Source: Flavobacterium sp. DG2-3 (GTDB lineage: Bacteria > Bacteroidota > Bacteroidia > Flavobacteriales > Flavobacteriaceae). From it: 64,000 bases of DNA. This document shows positions 28,435 to 38,100 of the stretch, one piece after another (position 1 is the stretch's first letter; every line of letters begins with the position of its first letter). The stretch spans positions 1 through 64,000 of the forward strand of contig NZ_JAVAMB010000005.1 in NCBI RefSeq assembly GCF_030730925.1, written 5' to 3'. Below the pieces are notes generated by a model, which was given only the letters and a program-made list of their open reading frames with translations, ran no database searches and had not been told where the DNA came from. The position numbers were made by a program, and so were the translations under genes.

Positions 28435-30881
28435 TTAAAAAATTAATAAGTTCATTTGCTTTAACCACCCTTTTAGCAGTAAATGGACAGGCACAAAGTG
28501 CCGACAAACAGATTGTAAAAGTCGATTTTGACTTTTTCCAGAGAAGATTAGAAGAAGTTCACGATCCGAGTTATGAAGCTTGGGTAATTAATGAAGGTAA
28601 AGAAGATCAGAAAACCTTTAACGGAGTGAATTTTCAACTTAAAGGAAACTTTACTTCAAAGTGGTACAAGGTAGGAATGAGCGCTCCTCATTACAATAAA
28701 TTAGGAAGCGATGGATTGATTACGGCTGAAAATTTACAATTAAAAATCAGTGGTTTAACGGCAGGAAAGCATACGCTTTTGACGTTTCATAATGCGTTTG
28801 ATATCATTACAGGAAAAACTTTTTCTCCGATAAAAATCTTCGTCAACGGTAAACTTCAAGAAACGGTAAATGCCAGTCAGCGAGCGAATGCGAAAGTTGA
28901 TGCTTCGATGGCTTACATTACATTTAGTGCCGAAAAAGGGAAAGACGTAATTGTTCGTTTTGAAATTGATGCGACAAACAATCCTGATATTGTAAAACAA
29001 ATCGTGATTAACGGTTTTGAATTGGATACGCCAAACTTGATGAATCAGGCTCGTTCTCCAGAACCAAAAAACAGAGACGAGCATGTTGAAGTAACCAAAA
29101 ATGTGATTTTAAAATGGGAGGCTTCAAAAAATGGTTCAGCTCATAAATTATATTTTGGTTTGGATAAAGACGCTGTTGCCAATGCAACCGAATCTTCAAA
29201 AGAATTTAAAGGAAAATTAGTCGATAAAAGTTACTCGGTTTCTGATTTGTACAGCGGTTCAACCTATTATTGGAGAGTGGATGAAGTGGATAATAAGGGT
29301 CAGGAAACTTTAGGAAATATATGGTCGTTTAAACCTGCTCAACTGGCTTTTCCGGGAGCGGAAGGTTACGGGCGTTATGCGGTAGGCGGACGTGGCGGAA
29401 AAGTTATCGAAGTAACGAATTTAAATGATGACGGTCCGGGAAGTTTGCGCGACGCTGTGAATCAGGAAATCGGGCCAAGAACGATTGTTTTTAATGTTTC
29501 GGGAAATATTAAACTGGCTTCAAGATTGGTTGTCAATCAGCCTTATATTACGATTGCAGGACAAACGGCTCCGGGAGAAGGAATTACAGTTACCAGAGCA
29601 CCGATCGGATTGACAGGAAACGACGGAGTTATTCGCTTTTTGAAAGTGAGAATCGGAGGAGGGAAAACGTTTGACGGCATGGGATTAACTGGTGCCGATT
29701 ACAGTATTATCGATCATTGTTCGATTAGTTGGACGATTGATGAATCGTTTAGTTCGCGTGGTGCGCATCATATTACGTTGCAGCGAACTTTAATTTCTGA
29801 GGCTTTAAATGTTGCAGGACACGATAAATATGAAGCTGGAAAAATGCACGGTTATGCGGCTACAATTGGGGGAGATATCGGAAGTTTTCACCACAATTTA
29901 TTAGCGCACAACCAAGGCCGTAACTGGAGTATTGGAGGTGGTTTAAGCGGTGACGGATTTTATACAGGGAGATTGGATATTAGAAATAATGTTGTTTATA
30001 ACTGGGGAAAACGTGCGACAGATGGCGGTGCGAGTGAGGTGAATTTCGTTAATAACTATTACAAACCAGGCGCTTCAACTGGAATTTTTGTTGCTTTGAA
30101 TGCACAGCACGAAGGAGTTGGAAAAGGAATGCAACGTTATTTCTTTGACGGAAATGTAATGCCGGGTTATTTCGACGAAAAAACGCAGGATAAAGGAAGA
30201 AAAATGACGATTACCAATAAAGAAATGGTAGAATATGAAACGTTCGTAAATAAACCATTTTTTGATTCTTTCGTGCAAACGCAATCGGCAAATGGAGCGT
30301 ATAAAAATGTTCTTTCGGATGTTGGAGCCAATCAGCCATTTTTTGATAAACACGATAATCGAATTATCGAGGAAACTAAAAAAGGAACTTTTACTTATAA
30401 AGGCAGTAAAAGCGGTTTAGGCGGTATGATTGACAATGAAGCAGATACAGGAGGATGGCCGAACTTTCCGTCAGAAACTCGTCCGACAGACTGGGATACA
30501 GATCATGATGGACTACCAAACTGGTGGGAAAAAGCTTTTGGTTTAAATGAAAATTCACCAGCAGGAGATTTCTCAGACACGAATTCAGATATCGATAAAG
30601 ACGGATTTACGCAATTGGATAATTATTTAGACTGGCTGGCGCAGCCTCATTATTTTATTAATGTAAAAGATAAAAAGGTTTTAATAGCAACGGATTATTT
30701 TAAAGGTTACGATAACAAACCGGTTTACACTTTCTCTGAAGTTAAGAACGGAAAAGTGAGTTTGAAAGGAAAAGAAATTCAGTTCACTGCTTCAGATAAA
30801 GGATTTGCGTCGTTTGTCATTACTGTAAAAGATGCAGATGGAGATTCTATGAGCCGAACGATCAATTTCGTTGTAAAATAA
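28431..30881 (+). CDS. Multidomain pectate lyase-like protein (PL1 fold) with N-terminal modules
   Basis: 816 aa with a signal peptide ending GQAQ (about residue 22). Residues about 25-205 form a carbohydrate-binding-like sandwich, residues about 215-300 a fibronectin type III-like domain (LYFGLDKDAVANATESSKEF, then STYYWRVDEVD), and residues about 303-640 a parallel beta-helix of the PL1 type (FPGAEGYGRYAVGGRGGKVI, GSLRDAV, TIAGQTAPGEGITV, IDHCSISWTIDES). After that comes a calcium-binding TSP3-like loop (DTDHDGLPNWWEKAFGLN) and a C-terminal beta domain. PL1 enzymes cut polygalacturonan by beta-elimination. The ATG overlaps the stop of the DUF5703-type gene. It is larger and more modular than the two PL1 enzymes at 40591 and 43214. 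Confidence 0.82.
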   Translation: MIKKLISSFALTTLLAVNGQAQSADKQIVKVDFDFFQRRLEEVHDPSYEAWVINEGKEDQKTFNGVNFQLKGNFTSKWYKVGMSAPHYNKLGSDGLITAENLQLKISGLTAGKHTLLTFHNAFDIITGKTFSPIKIFVNGKLQETVNASQRANAKVDASMAYITFSAEKGKDVIVRFEIDATNNPDIVKQIVINGFELDTPNLMNQARSPEPKNRDEHVEVTKNVILKWEASKNGSAHKLYFGLDKDAVANATESSKEFKGKLVDKSYSVSDLYSGSTYYWRVDEVDNKGQETLGNIWSFKPAQLAFPGAEGYGRYAVGGRGGKVIEVTNLNDDGPGSLRDAVNQEIGPRTIVFNVSGNIKLASRLVVNQPYITIAGQTAPGEGITVTRAPIGLTGNDGVIRFLKVRIGGGKTFDGMGLTGADYSIIDHCSISWTIDESFSSRGAHHITLQRTLISEALNVAGHDKYEAGKMHGYAATIGGDIGSFHHNLLAHNQGRNWSIGGGLSGDGFYTGRLDIRNNVVYNWGKRATDGGASEVNFVNNYYKPGASTGIFVALNAQHEGVGKGMQRYFFDGNVMPGYFDEKTQDKGRKMTITNKEMVEYETFVNKPFFDSFVQTQSANGAYKNVLSDVGANQPFFDKHDNRIIEETKKGTFTYKGSKSGLGGMIDNEADTGGWPNFPSETRPTDWDTDHDGLPNWWEKAFGLNENSPAGDFSDTNSDIDKDGFTQLDNYLDWLAQPHYFINVKDKKVLIATDYFKGYDNKPVYTFSEVKNGKVSLKGKEIQFTASDKGFASFVITVKDADGDSMSRTINFVVK

Positions 30882-30884
30882 TTT

Positions 30885-31027
30885 AAACCATATAAGTTAT
30901 GTAAGAAAATTTAAGTTGGCTCGAATTTAATTTTTTAAGTTTAAAAAAGTGGCTTGAATGAACTTATATCACTTATATGGTTTCAAAAAAGTTTAGTTTA
31001 AATGAACTTATATAGCTTATATGGTTC
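30885..31027. repeat. Second MITE-like AAACCATATAAGTTAT element, with two right arms
   Basis: The left arm AAACCATATAAGTTATGTAA (30885 on) is matched by right arms at 30961-30983 and again at 31006-31027, so one end is duplicated. An ATG inside the last arm (31021) reads in frame into the next gene but belongs to the repeat. Confidence 0.75.
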
Positions 31028-31041
31028 AAAAAAAATACAAA

Positions 31042-33063
31042 ATGAAAAATTTATTAAATGTTTCCCTTAGCTTGTTTTTTGTTAGTGCTGGTGTAGTGGC
31101 GCAAAATAAGGGTTTGGTTGCGAATTCACAAAGTCCATACTCGAAATTACAAAGCGTTGGACTTCAAGACGTAAAATGGACTAACGGATTTTGGAAAGAA
31201 CAATTTGATGTAGAGACCAAAAATACCTTGCCGTACATGTGGGATTTGTATCATAGTGAAACTTCGCATGCTTATAAAAACTTCGAAATTGCAGCAGGAT
31301 TAAGCAAAGGTACTTTTAAAGGGCCTTCGTTTCATGATGGCGATTTCTACAAGATTTTTGAAGGAATGGCAGCAACATACGCCATTACAAAAGACAAAAA
31401 ACTCGATGCTGAAATGGATAGGGCGATTGCGCTTTTCGCGAAAGTACAGCGTAAAGACGGCTATATTCACACGCCGGTTTTAATTGATGAACGCTGGGGA
31501 ACTTTAGGCCCAGAAGAAGTGAAAAAGCAATTGGGCTTCGAGAAATATAATATGGGACATTTAATGACTGCGGCTTGTATTCATTATCGTGCAACCGGAA
31601 AAGATAATTTTTTGATTATCGCTAAAGGTGTTGCCGATTTCTTATATGATTTCTACAAAAAAGCTTCGCCTGAATTAGCGCGAAATGCCATTTGTCCGTC
31701 ACATTATATGGGAATTGTCGAAATGTATCGTACAACCAAAAATCCGAAATATCTAGAATTGGCGAACAATCTAATTGATATTAAAGGAACGACAAGCGAC
31801 GGAACAGATGATAATCAGGACAGAGTTCCGTTTAGACAGCAGACTACGGCGATGGGACATGCGGTTAGAGCGAATTACCTATACGCTGGAGTGGCCGATT
31901 TATATGCCGAAACTGGAGAAAAGAAATTATTAGACAATCTAGAATCTATTTGGGATGATGTAACCTATCGTAAAATGTACATTACTGGAGGATGTGGTTC
32001 ACTGTATGACGGCGTTTCGCCAGACGGAACTTCCTATGACCCGACTGTGGTGCAGAAAATTCATCAGGCTTACGGAAGACCTTTTCAATTGCCAAATGCA
32101 ACGGCTCACACGGAAACTTGTGCCAATATTGGAAATGTATTATGGAACTGGAGAATGCTTCAGATTACAGGAGATGCTAAATATGCTGATATTGTAGAAT
32201 TGGCTTTGTACAATAGTGTTTTATCTGGAATGGATTTAGAAGGAGAAAAGTTCTTGTATAATAATCCGCTAAATGTTTCTCTTGATTTGCCTTTTCACCA
32301 AAGATGGGGAAATGTGCGTGAAGGTTATATTGCGTTGTCAAATTGCTGTGCGCCAAACGTAACCAGAACAATTGCCGAAGTTGGAAATTACGCTTATAAT
32401 CTTTCAAAAGAAGGTTTATATGTGAATTTATACGGAAGCAACACTTTGAATACAAAATCATTAAGCGGAGAAGCTTTAGAAATTGAACAAGTGACCAATT
32501 ATCCTTGGGATGGAAAAATCACTTTAAAGATTGTAAAAGCGCCTAAAGATTTACAGAATTTCTTTTTAAGAATTCCGGGATGGAGCCAAAATGCTGAAGT
32601 TTTGGTAAATAATTCGAAAGTTTCAGATAAAATTGTTTCAGGAGCTTATTTGAAATTAAACCAGAAATGGAAAAAAGGAGATGTTATTGAATTGAATCTT
32701 CCAATGCCAGTTGAATTGATGGAAGCGAATCCGTTAGTGGAAGAAGTTAAAAATCAGGTAGCTGTAAAAAGAGGACCTTTGGTGTATTGTTTAGAATCGG
32801 ATCAGCTTCCAGCTAAGACAAGTGTAAATGATGTGGCTTTAAAGCTGAATTCGAAATTTACCACTAACAACTTTACTTTAAACAATAGAAATTTAGTAAG
32901 CATTGAGGCCGAGGCTGTCATTAATCCTAATAATTCTTGGAATAAAAGTTTATACAAACCGCTTTCATCAAAAGATGCCATATCGGTACCTGTGAAACTG
33001 GTTCCGTATTTTGCATGGGGAAATAAAGGGCAGGGAGAAATGACGGTTTGGATGTCGCACTAG
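31042..33063 (+). CDS. Beta-L-arabinofuranosidase-like, GH127
   Basis: 673 aa from the ATG at 31042, which gives a clean signal peptide (MKNLLNVSLSLFFVSAGVVAQ). An in-frame ATG at 31021 lies in a repeat arm and would add seven unlikely residues. The (alpha/alpha)6 barrel carries the zinc and catalytic set of GH127: AHTETCAN with E358 and C360, and SNCCAPN with C435 and C436. These correspond to E338, C340, C417 and C418 of the Bifidobacterium enzyme HypBA1. A C-terminal beta domain begins near residue 470. GH127 enzymes release beta-L-arabinofuranose; relatives in rhamnogalacturonan-II loci act on side-chain sugars. Lies between PL1-like and CE8 genes. Confidence 0.88.
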   Translation: MKNLLNVSLSLFFVSAGVVAQNKGLVANSQSPYSKLQSVGLQDVKWTNGFWKEQFDVETKNTLPYMWDLYHSETSHAYKNFEIAAGLSKGTFKGPSFHDGDFYKIFEGMAATYAITKDKKLDAEMDRAIALFAKVQRKDGYIHTPVLIDERWGTLGPEEVKKQLGFEKYNMGHLMTAACIHYRATGKDNFLIIAKGVADFLYDFYKKASPELARNAICPSHYMGIVEMYRTTKNPKYLELANNLIDIKGTTSDGTDDNQDRVPFRQQTTAMGHAVRANYLYAGVADLYAETGEKKLLDNLESIWDDVTYRKMYITGGCGSLYDGVSPDGTSYDPTVVQKIHQAYGRPFQLPNATAHTETCANIGNVLWNWRMLQITGDAKYADIVELALYNSVLSGMDLEGEKFLYNNPLNVSLDLPFHQRWGNVREGYIALSNCCAPNVTRTIAEVGNYAYNLSKEGLYVNLYGSNTLNTKSLSGEALEIEQVTNYPWDGKITLKIVKAPKDLQNFFLRIPGWSQNAEVLVNNSKVSDKIVSGAYLKLNQKWKKGDVIELNLPMPVELMEANPLVEEVKNQVAVKRGPLVYCLESDQLPAKTSVNDVALKLNSKFTTNNFTLNNRNLVSIEAEAVINPNNSWNKSLYKPLSSKDAISVPVKLVPYFAWGNKGQGEMTVWMSH

Positions 33064-33378
33064 TTTGCTAGGACGCGGATTTTAGGGATTCGCTATCGCG
33101 AAAACGCAGATTAAAACGGATTTTAATCATGTATTTTGTCATTTCGACGAAGGAGAAATCTTCGCAAGTAGCTCGGCAAAGATTTACCACAGAGATTGTC
33201 CTCCTGAGCGGAGTCGAAGGACACACAAGTAGCTCCTCACAGTGAATCGCCAATCTTTGTAGATATGCACTGCAGTCCGTCTACGCCATGTGTCAAACAT
33301 TGTGGTTACGTTGCGTTATACGCACTGTGGTGCGTCTCCTACAGATAAACTTTATCTAAAACCTTAAACTGAAAATTT
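33064..33378. other. Intergenic region with mixed repeat fragments
   Basis: No gene in these 315 bases. It strings together an ACGCGGATT/TTCGCTATCGCGAAA fragment (33069-33124), a left arm of the TTTGTCATTTCGACGAAGGA family (near 33135), a CTGAGCGGAGTCGAAGGACA arm, and a tract with ACGCACTGTGGTGCGT palindrome-like bases (33319-33336). AGATAAACTTTATCT (33343-33357) is a small palindrome just before the CE8 gene and could be regulatory. Confidence 0.55.
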
Positions 33379-34362
33379 ATGAAATACATTCTAACTTTAT
33401 TCTTAATAACATTTTCCCTATCAGCCCAAACACTTGATAACAAATTGGCTTTAACCGTCGCACAAGATGGCTCTGGTGATTTTAAAACGATTCAGGAAGC
33501 GGTAAATAATGTAAAAGACAATTCAGAAAAGCGTGTTGTCATTACGATAAAACCTGGAGTTTATAAAGAGAAGTTAGAAATTCCCGTTTCTAAAACCTTC
33601 ATTACTTTAAAAGGAACAGATCGAAACAAAACGATAATTTCATTTGATGATTATTCGGGGAAACCGCTTCGCGAGAAAGATCCGTCAGGAAAAACCGCTT
33701 TTGGAACGGGAACTTCGTATTCGTTTCAAATTAAAGCAAATGACTGCACGCTTGAAAATCTTACGGTCGAAAATACAGCGGGAAGAGTAGGGCAGGCAGT
33801 GGCACTTCATATTAAGGGTGATCGTGTTATTGTGAAGAATTGCAATCTTTTAGGAAATCAGGATACACTTTATTTATCTGAAGAAAAAACTCGTATCTAT
33901 TTTGAAAACTGTTTCATAAACGGAACAACCGATTTTATATTCGGCGCAGCTACGGCTTATTTTTATAAATGTACGATTGAAAGTCTAGTAAACTCTTATA
34001 TTACTGCGGCTTCAACTCCTCAAGGACAGCCGTATGGATATGTTTTTGTTGATTGTAAACTAACTGCCAAAGACAAATCGGTTGATAAAGTATTTCTTGG
34101 CAGACCGTGGCGACCTTATGCACAAACGGTTTTTATTAATACAGATTTAGGTTCGCATATTATTCCAGAAGGTTGGAATGCTTGGATTGATACCCGCTTT
34201 CCAGACAAAGATAAAACGGCGTATTATGCAGAATTCGGAAGTAAAGGCGAGAGTGCTAAAAACGTTTCTCAAAGAGTTGCATGGTCACATCAGCTTAAGA
34301 AAGAAGATATTGCAAAATATAATAGGGATTTAGTTTTAAATGGATGGAATCCACAAAAATGA
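33379..34362 (+). CDS. Pectin methylesterase, CE8
   Basis: 327 aa with a short signal peptide (ending LSAQ). A single parallel beta-helix with the CE8 active-site blocks: DGSGDFKTIQEAV at the N terminus, GQAVALHIKGDRV, LGNQDTLY (D162), GTTDFIFGAATAYF (D185), and LGRPWRPYAQTVF (R242). D162, D185 and R242 correspond to the catalytic aspartates and arginine of Dickeya PemA. It removes methyl esters from homogalacturonan so that the PL1 and GH28 enzymes in this locus can cut. Directly after its stop lies a CE12-domain relic in another frame, then a terminator. Confidence 0.92.
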   Translation: MKYILTLFLITFSLSAQTLDNKLALTVAQDGSGDFKTIQEAVNNVKDNSEKRVVITIKPGVYKEKLEIPVSKTFITLKGTDRNKTIISFDDYSGKPLREKDPSGKTAFGTGTSYSFQIKANDCTLENLTVENTAGRVGQAVALHIKGDRVIVKNCNLLGNQDTLYLSEEKTRIYFENCFINGTTDFIFGAATAYFYKCTIESLVNSYITAASTPQGQPYGYVFVDCKLTAKDKSVDKVFLGRPWRPYAQTVFINTDLGSHIIPEGWNAWIDTRFPDKDKTAYYAEFGSKGESAKNVSQRVAWSHQLKKEDIAKYNRDLVLNGWNPQK

Positions 34363-34438
34363 CAATACAACGATTTATTTAGTTGGCGATTCGAGAGTTG
34401 CTGACTATTGTAAAACAATCAAGAGCATATATCTTTGA
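34340..34438 (+). pseudogene. Relic of a CE12-type (rhamnogalacturonan acetylesterase) domain
   Basis: A 32-codon open frame overlaps the end of the CE8 gene by 23 bases and contains NTTIYLVGDSRVADY. That is the block I signature of GDSL/SGNH rhamnogalacturonan acetylesterases (consensus near TIYLVGDSTVADY, including the nucleophilic serine). It then runs into KTIKSIYL and a stop, with nothing resembling the remaining SGNH blocks before the terminator at 34452. The frame is shifted relative to the CE8 gene, and the join WNPQK / NDNTTIYL looks like the linker of a CE8-CE12 fusion broken by an indel. It is a relic of a deleted CE12 gene or domain. Confidence 0.7.
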
Positions 34439-34451
34439 AACGAAATAAGTA

Positions 34452-34485
34452 AGCCCGCTAATCATAGGATTTAGCGGGCTTTTTT
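34452..34485 (+). terminator. Strong rho-independent terminator after CE8
   Basis: The perfect stem AGCCCGCTAA/TTAGCGGGCT (34452-34461 and 34471-34480) is followed by six T. It separates the upstream enzyme block from the SusCD unit. Confidence 0.92.
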
Positions 34486-35101
34486 ATTTGTTTTTTGACA
34501 TAAAAATTTCCAAAAAAAGCTATTTACAATTTGTTGGTCAGAATTTACGTTTAAAAATCTTATCTTTTATTAAAAAAATATTAAGGTTTTTTTTGGAGTG
34601 TCCAGCAGGTGTCCTGTTGGTCTTTTTGTAAGTTTTTTAACGTCAAAAAAATATACTCAGAGTATTTATCTCTATCGTTTTCGTAAAAAACGGTATTTTA
34701 TAAGCTCTTATTTATCAGATGAGATAGTATTAAGTTTTGCAGAATATATACTATATGTTTATTTTTGATATAAATCTTATTGTTTTTTAGTCAAAATAGG
34801 TTTCTAAATTTTGTTTTAAGCAAACAATTGTCTTAAATATTTGGGTTCATTTATTTTTTCCATTCGTTTTTTATTAATATTGTTTTTTTTGACTGTTTTT
34901 TTTTGAAATAACATGATTAAAACAGGATAGAGCAGGACGGTTCTAATATGTCATCGTCATATTTTTGGAATATTAAAATAAATGTGTTTTAAACATTTAA
35001 TAAAATTAATTTAAGATTCCATTAAGAAAAATTTTGTTAATAGATAGGCACATTAAACATGACTAACTAACAATTAATAACCTAACCAAAAAAAAACATT
35101 T
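34486..35101. other. Long AT-rich leader region of the SusC gene
   Basis: 616 bases with no gene and none of the hairpin repeats seen in other gaps. It contains a dyad CAGCAGG-TGT-CCTGTTG (34603-34619), built from the same CAGG core as the promoter box 300 bases downstream. The promoter proper is at 34923-34967. About 125 bases of untranslated leader then precede the SusC start. The absence of repeats here suggests that this control region is under selection. Confidence 0.6.
34923..34967 (+). promoter_or_regulatory. Candidate susC promoter with paired CAGG box
   Basis: CAGGATAGAGCAGG (34923-34936), a 23-base spacer, then TATTTTTG (34960-34967), a perfect TAnnTTTG. There is no good TTTG -33 element, which suits activator dependence. 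The same layout precedes the genes at 433 and 11595. Confidence 0.7.
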
Positions 35102-38100
35102 ATGAAACAAGCACTTATAAAAAGATGTAGCTTTCTTTTGTTTGCACTGATGAGTGTATTGAGTTATGCTCAAAACCAAGTTACAGTAACGGGAACTGTT
35201 ACAGACAATTTAGGAGGATTATTGCCTGGGGTTAACGTAACTGAAAAATCTACTAAAAATTCGGTGACAACAGATTACAACGGAAAGTACCAAATCAAAG
35301 TTAAAAGTGGAGGGACATTAGTATTTTCTTTCATAGGAATGAAAAAAATAGAAATTCCTCTTAATAATCGTTCTATCGTTAATGCAAAAATGGAAGACGA
35401 TTTTAATCAATTAGAAAACATTGTTGTAGTTGGTTATGGTAGTCAGAAGAAAAAGGAACTTACGGGAGCGATTGCTACCATCAAACCAGATGATGTGATG
35501 GATTTGCCTGTGACAAATTTATCTGATGCATTGAAAGGCTTAGTACCAAACGTTACTGTAACTAGTGGAACTGGCCGTCCTGGAGAGGCTGGAAGTATAA
35601 AAATTCGTCAAACTTTTAGTTTGTCTAAAGACGGAGGTTTTGATATTCCTTTGATCATCATCGACGATATGATTCAAGTTGATCCTAGTAATGGTAAACC
35701 TACTTTAGAACAATTTAATAGATTAGATCCTTCTGAGATTGAGAGTATTACGGTATTAAAAGATGGTTCTGCTGCAATTTATGGTTCTCGTGCATCACAA
35801 GGAGCAATTGTCGTAAAAACTAAACGTGGTAAAGCTGGTAAAGCAAAATTTTCATATAATAGTCAATTTGCTATAAATGATGCCATTAGTCATAGTAAAG
35901 TATTGAATGCTTATGAATTTGGAGTTTTTAGCAATAGATTTTTTAAATCAAAAGTGGCTGCGAATGCTGTAATTGATCAGGCTACTATTTATTCAGATGC
36001 AGAATTGGAGCAGATGAAAGGTTTAAACTATAACTGGCTAGAAGAAGCTTGGAAACCTGCTATTCAGCAAAAACACTCTTTCAACGTAAGTGGAGGTAGT
36101 GAGGATATTACTTATTTTGCTGGTGCAACATATTTAACTCAAGATGCTAACTTAGGAAATCAAAAATATGATAAATGGAATTTCCGTACAGGTATTAATG
36201 CAAAAATTGCTAAGAATTTAGATTTTTCTGCTTCTGTTTCTGGAAATGTTGGATTTGTTGACAAATCGTTTACTAAAGCATCGTCAAACATTAGTGACGG
36301 AAGTTATGCTTCTGCAGCTGGTGGAGAGCAAGCAGATTACGGATTCTTGTTACACATGCCGCAACATGTGCCTTGGGAAACAAATATAGAGGGTAAACAA
36401 TACTATGTGTCTCCATTTCCTAATTCTAACAAAAACTTTGGAAGTGCAAATGCTAACAATAATATTGCTGGTTGGAACTATTTTGCAAATTTAAATAATG
36501 GTTCTCACCAAACTACAGATGATAATACGTTTAACGTAAATGCCTCATTAAATTATAAGATAGCTGCAATTAAAGGATTGTCTATGAAGGTATCTTATTC
36601 AAGAAATCAAAGTTCAGTTTATAATGAGCAGATTCAATTGCCGTATGATTTAGTTAGAATTAGAGATTATCAGCTTCAAGATAGACACTTAGCAAGTTCA
36701 GCTAATCCAACTTTCTACAACGCAACAACTAATACAGCAGGTAGTTATGTGCTTGAAACAAACGTTAGAAACTCTAGAGTTTATTATAATACAACCAATG
36801 GTAAAAGTACTCAAGGTGATTTCATGATTAACTACGATAGAACTTTTGGAGATCATCAAATTGGTGCTATGGTAGGAGGTGAGGCTTCAGAAATTTATAA
36901 CACCTTTACACGTTTGGCATACGAGAACACGGGTAAAGATTACTTAGGAGATTATCGTACTGCTGGAGTATTAAGTACTTCTAATAGCCAGGCTACAAAA
37001 GTAGAAGGAGGAACATTATCTTATTTTGGACGTTTAAATTATAGCTTTAAACAAAAATATTTATTCCAATTTATTTTACGTAGTGATGCTTCGACAAAAT
37101 TTGCACCAGAAAATTACTGGGGAACTTTCCCATCTGTTCAAGTGGGTTGGGTAATGTCTAAAGAGCAATGGTTTGAAAAAAGCGTGCCATGGGTTGACTT
37201 CTTTAAAGTTCGTTACTCAATTGGTAAAACAGGTAAAGATAATATCCAGCCATGGAGATGGGAGCAATATTACGATCTTATCGTAGATAAAGGTTTTCAA
37301 TTCGGTCCTGGTACACCAACAAGTGGAGGTGGATATAACGGAAATGGTTTAACACCAAGAGTAAATCCTAATAGAAATGTTACTTGGGATACTACTATTA
37401 AGAATAACCTTGGGGTTGATCTTACTTTGTTAAAAAATAGATTAAGTCTTACTTATGACTATTACTACGATAAAAACAAAGAAATGTTAACTGATATGAG
37501 TAGTGCTGTGGGTGTGCCAATTTCAGTAGGAGGTGCATATGCAGAGCAAAACTATGGTAGAATTGATGCATGGGGACATGAAGTTAGCATTAACTGGAGT
37601 GATAAAATAAAAAGCAATATGAGCTATAATATTGGAATCAACTTTAGTTATAATGATAATAAAATTGAACTGTATCCTGATCAAGGAAATCTAGTTCCTG
37701 CCAACAATACTAAAAGAGTCGGTTTTTCAGATTTTAATCCTGTATGGGGATTTGCAGTTTGGAAAGGAACATCGACAGGAGATGGTATACTACGTACAGA
37801 TGAAGATATTGCAAATTACTGGGCTTATTTGACAGAGCGTGCAACTGCAGTTGGAGGAGTACCAAGATATTTTGATATTAATTCTGCAGCCGGAATGAGA
37901 AAAGGATCTTTAGCTTATCAAGACGTTGCTGGACAACTTAATCCAGATGGAAGTATGTCAGGAGCAGATGGACAAATCATTAAAGAGAATGATTATGTGA
38001 AATTGGCTAACAGCAGTAGAACTTATGGCTTTACAACAAACTTAGGATTTAGATATGAAGGATTCTCTTTGAGAACTCAAATTGCAACATCTTGGGGAGG

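Noticed and set aside
31021..31041. Upstream ATG as start of the GH127 gene
   Set aside because: This ATG belongs to a repeated ACTTATATGGTT arm; the ATG at 31042 gives a standard signal peptide.
34486..35101. A TPP, cobalamin or other riboswitch in the SusC leader
   Set aside because: I saw no conserved riboswitch core; the leader is simple AT-rich sequence.
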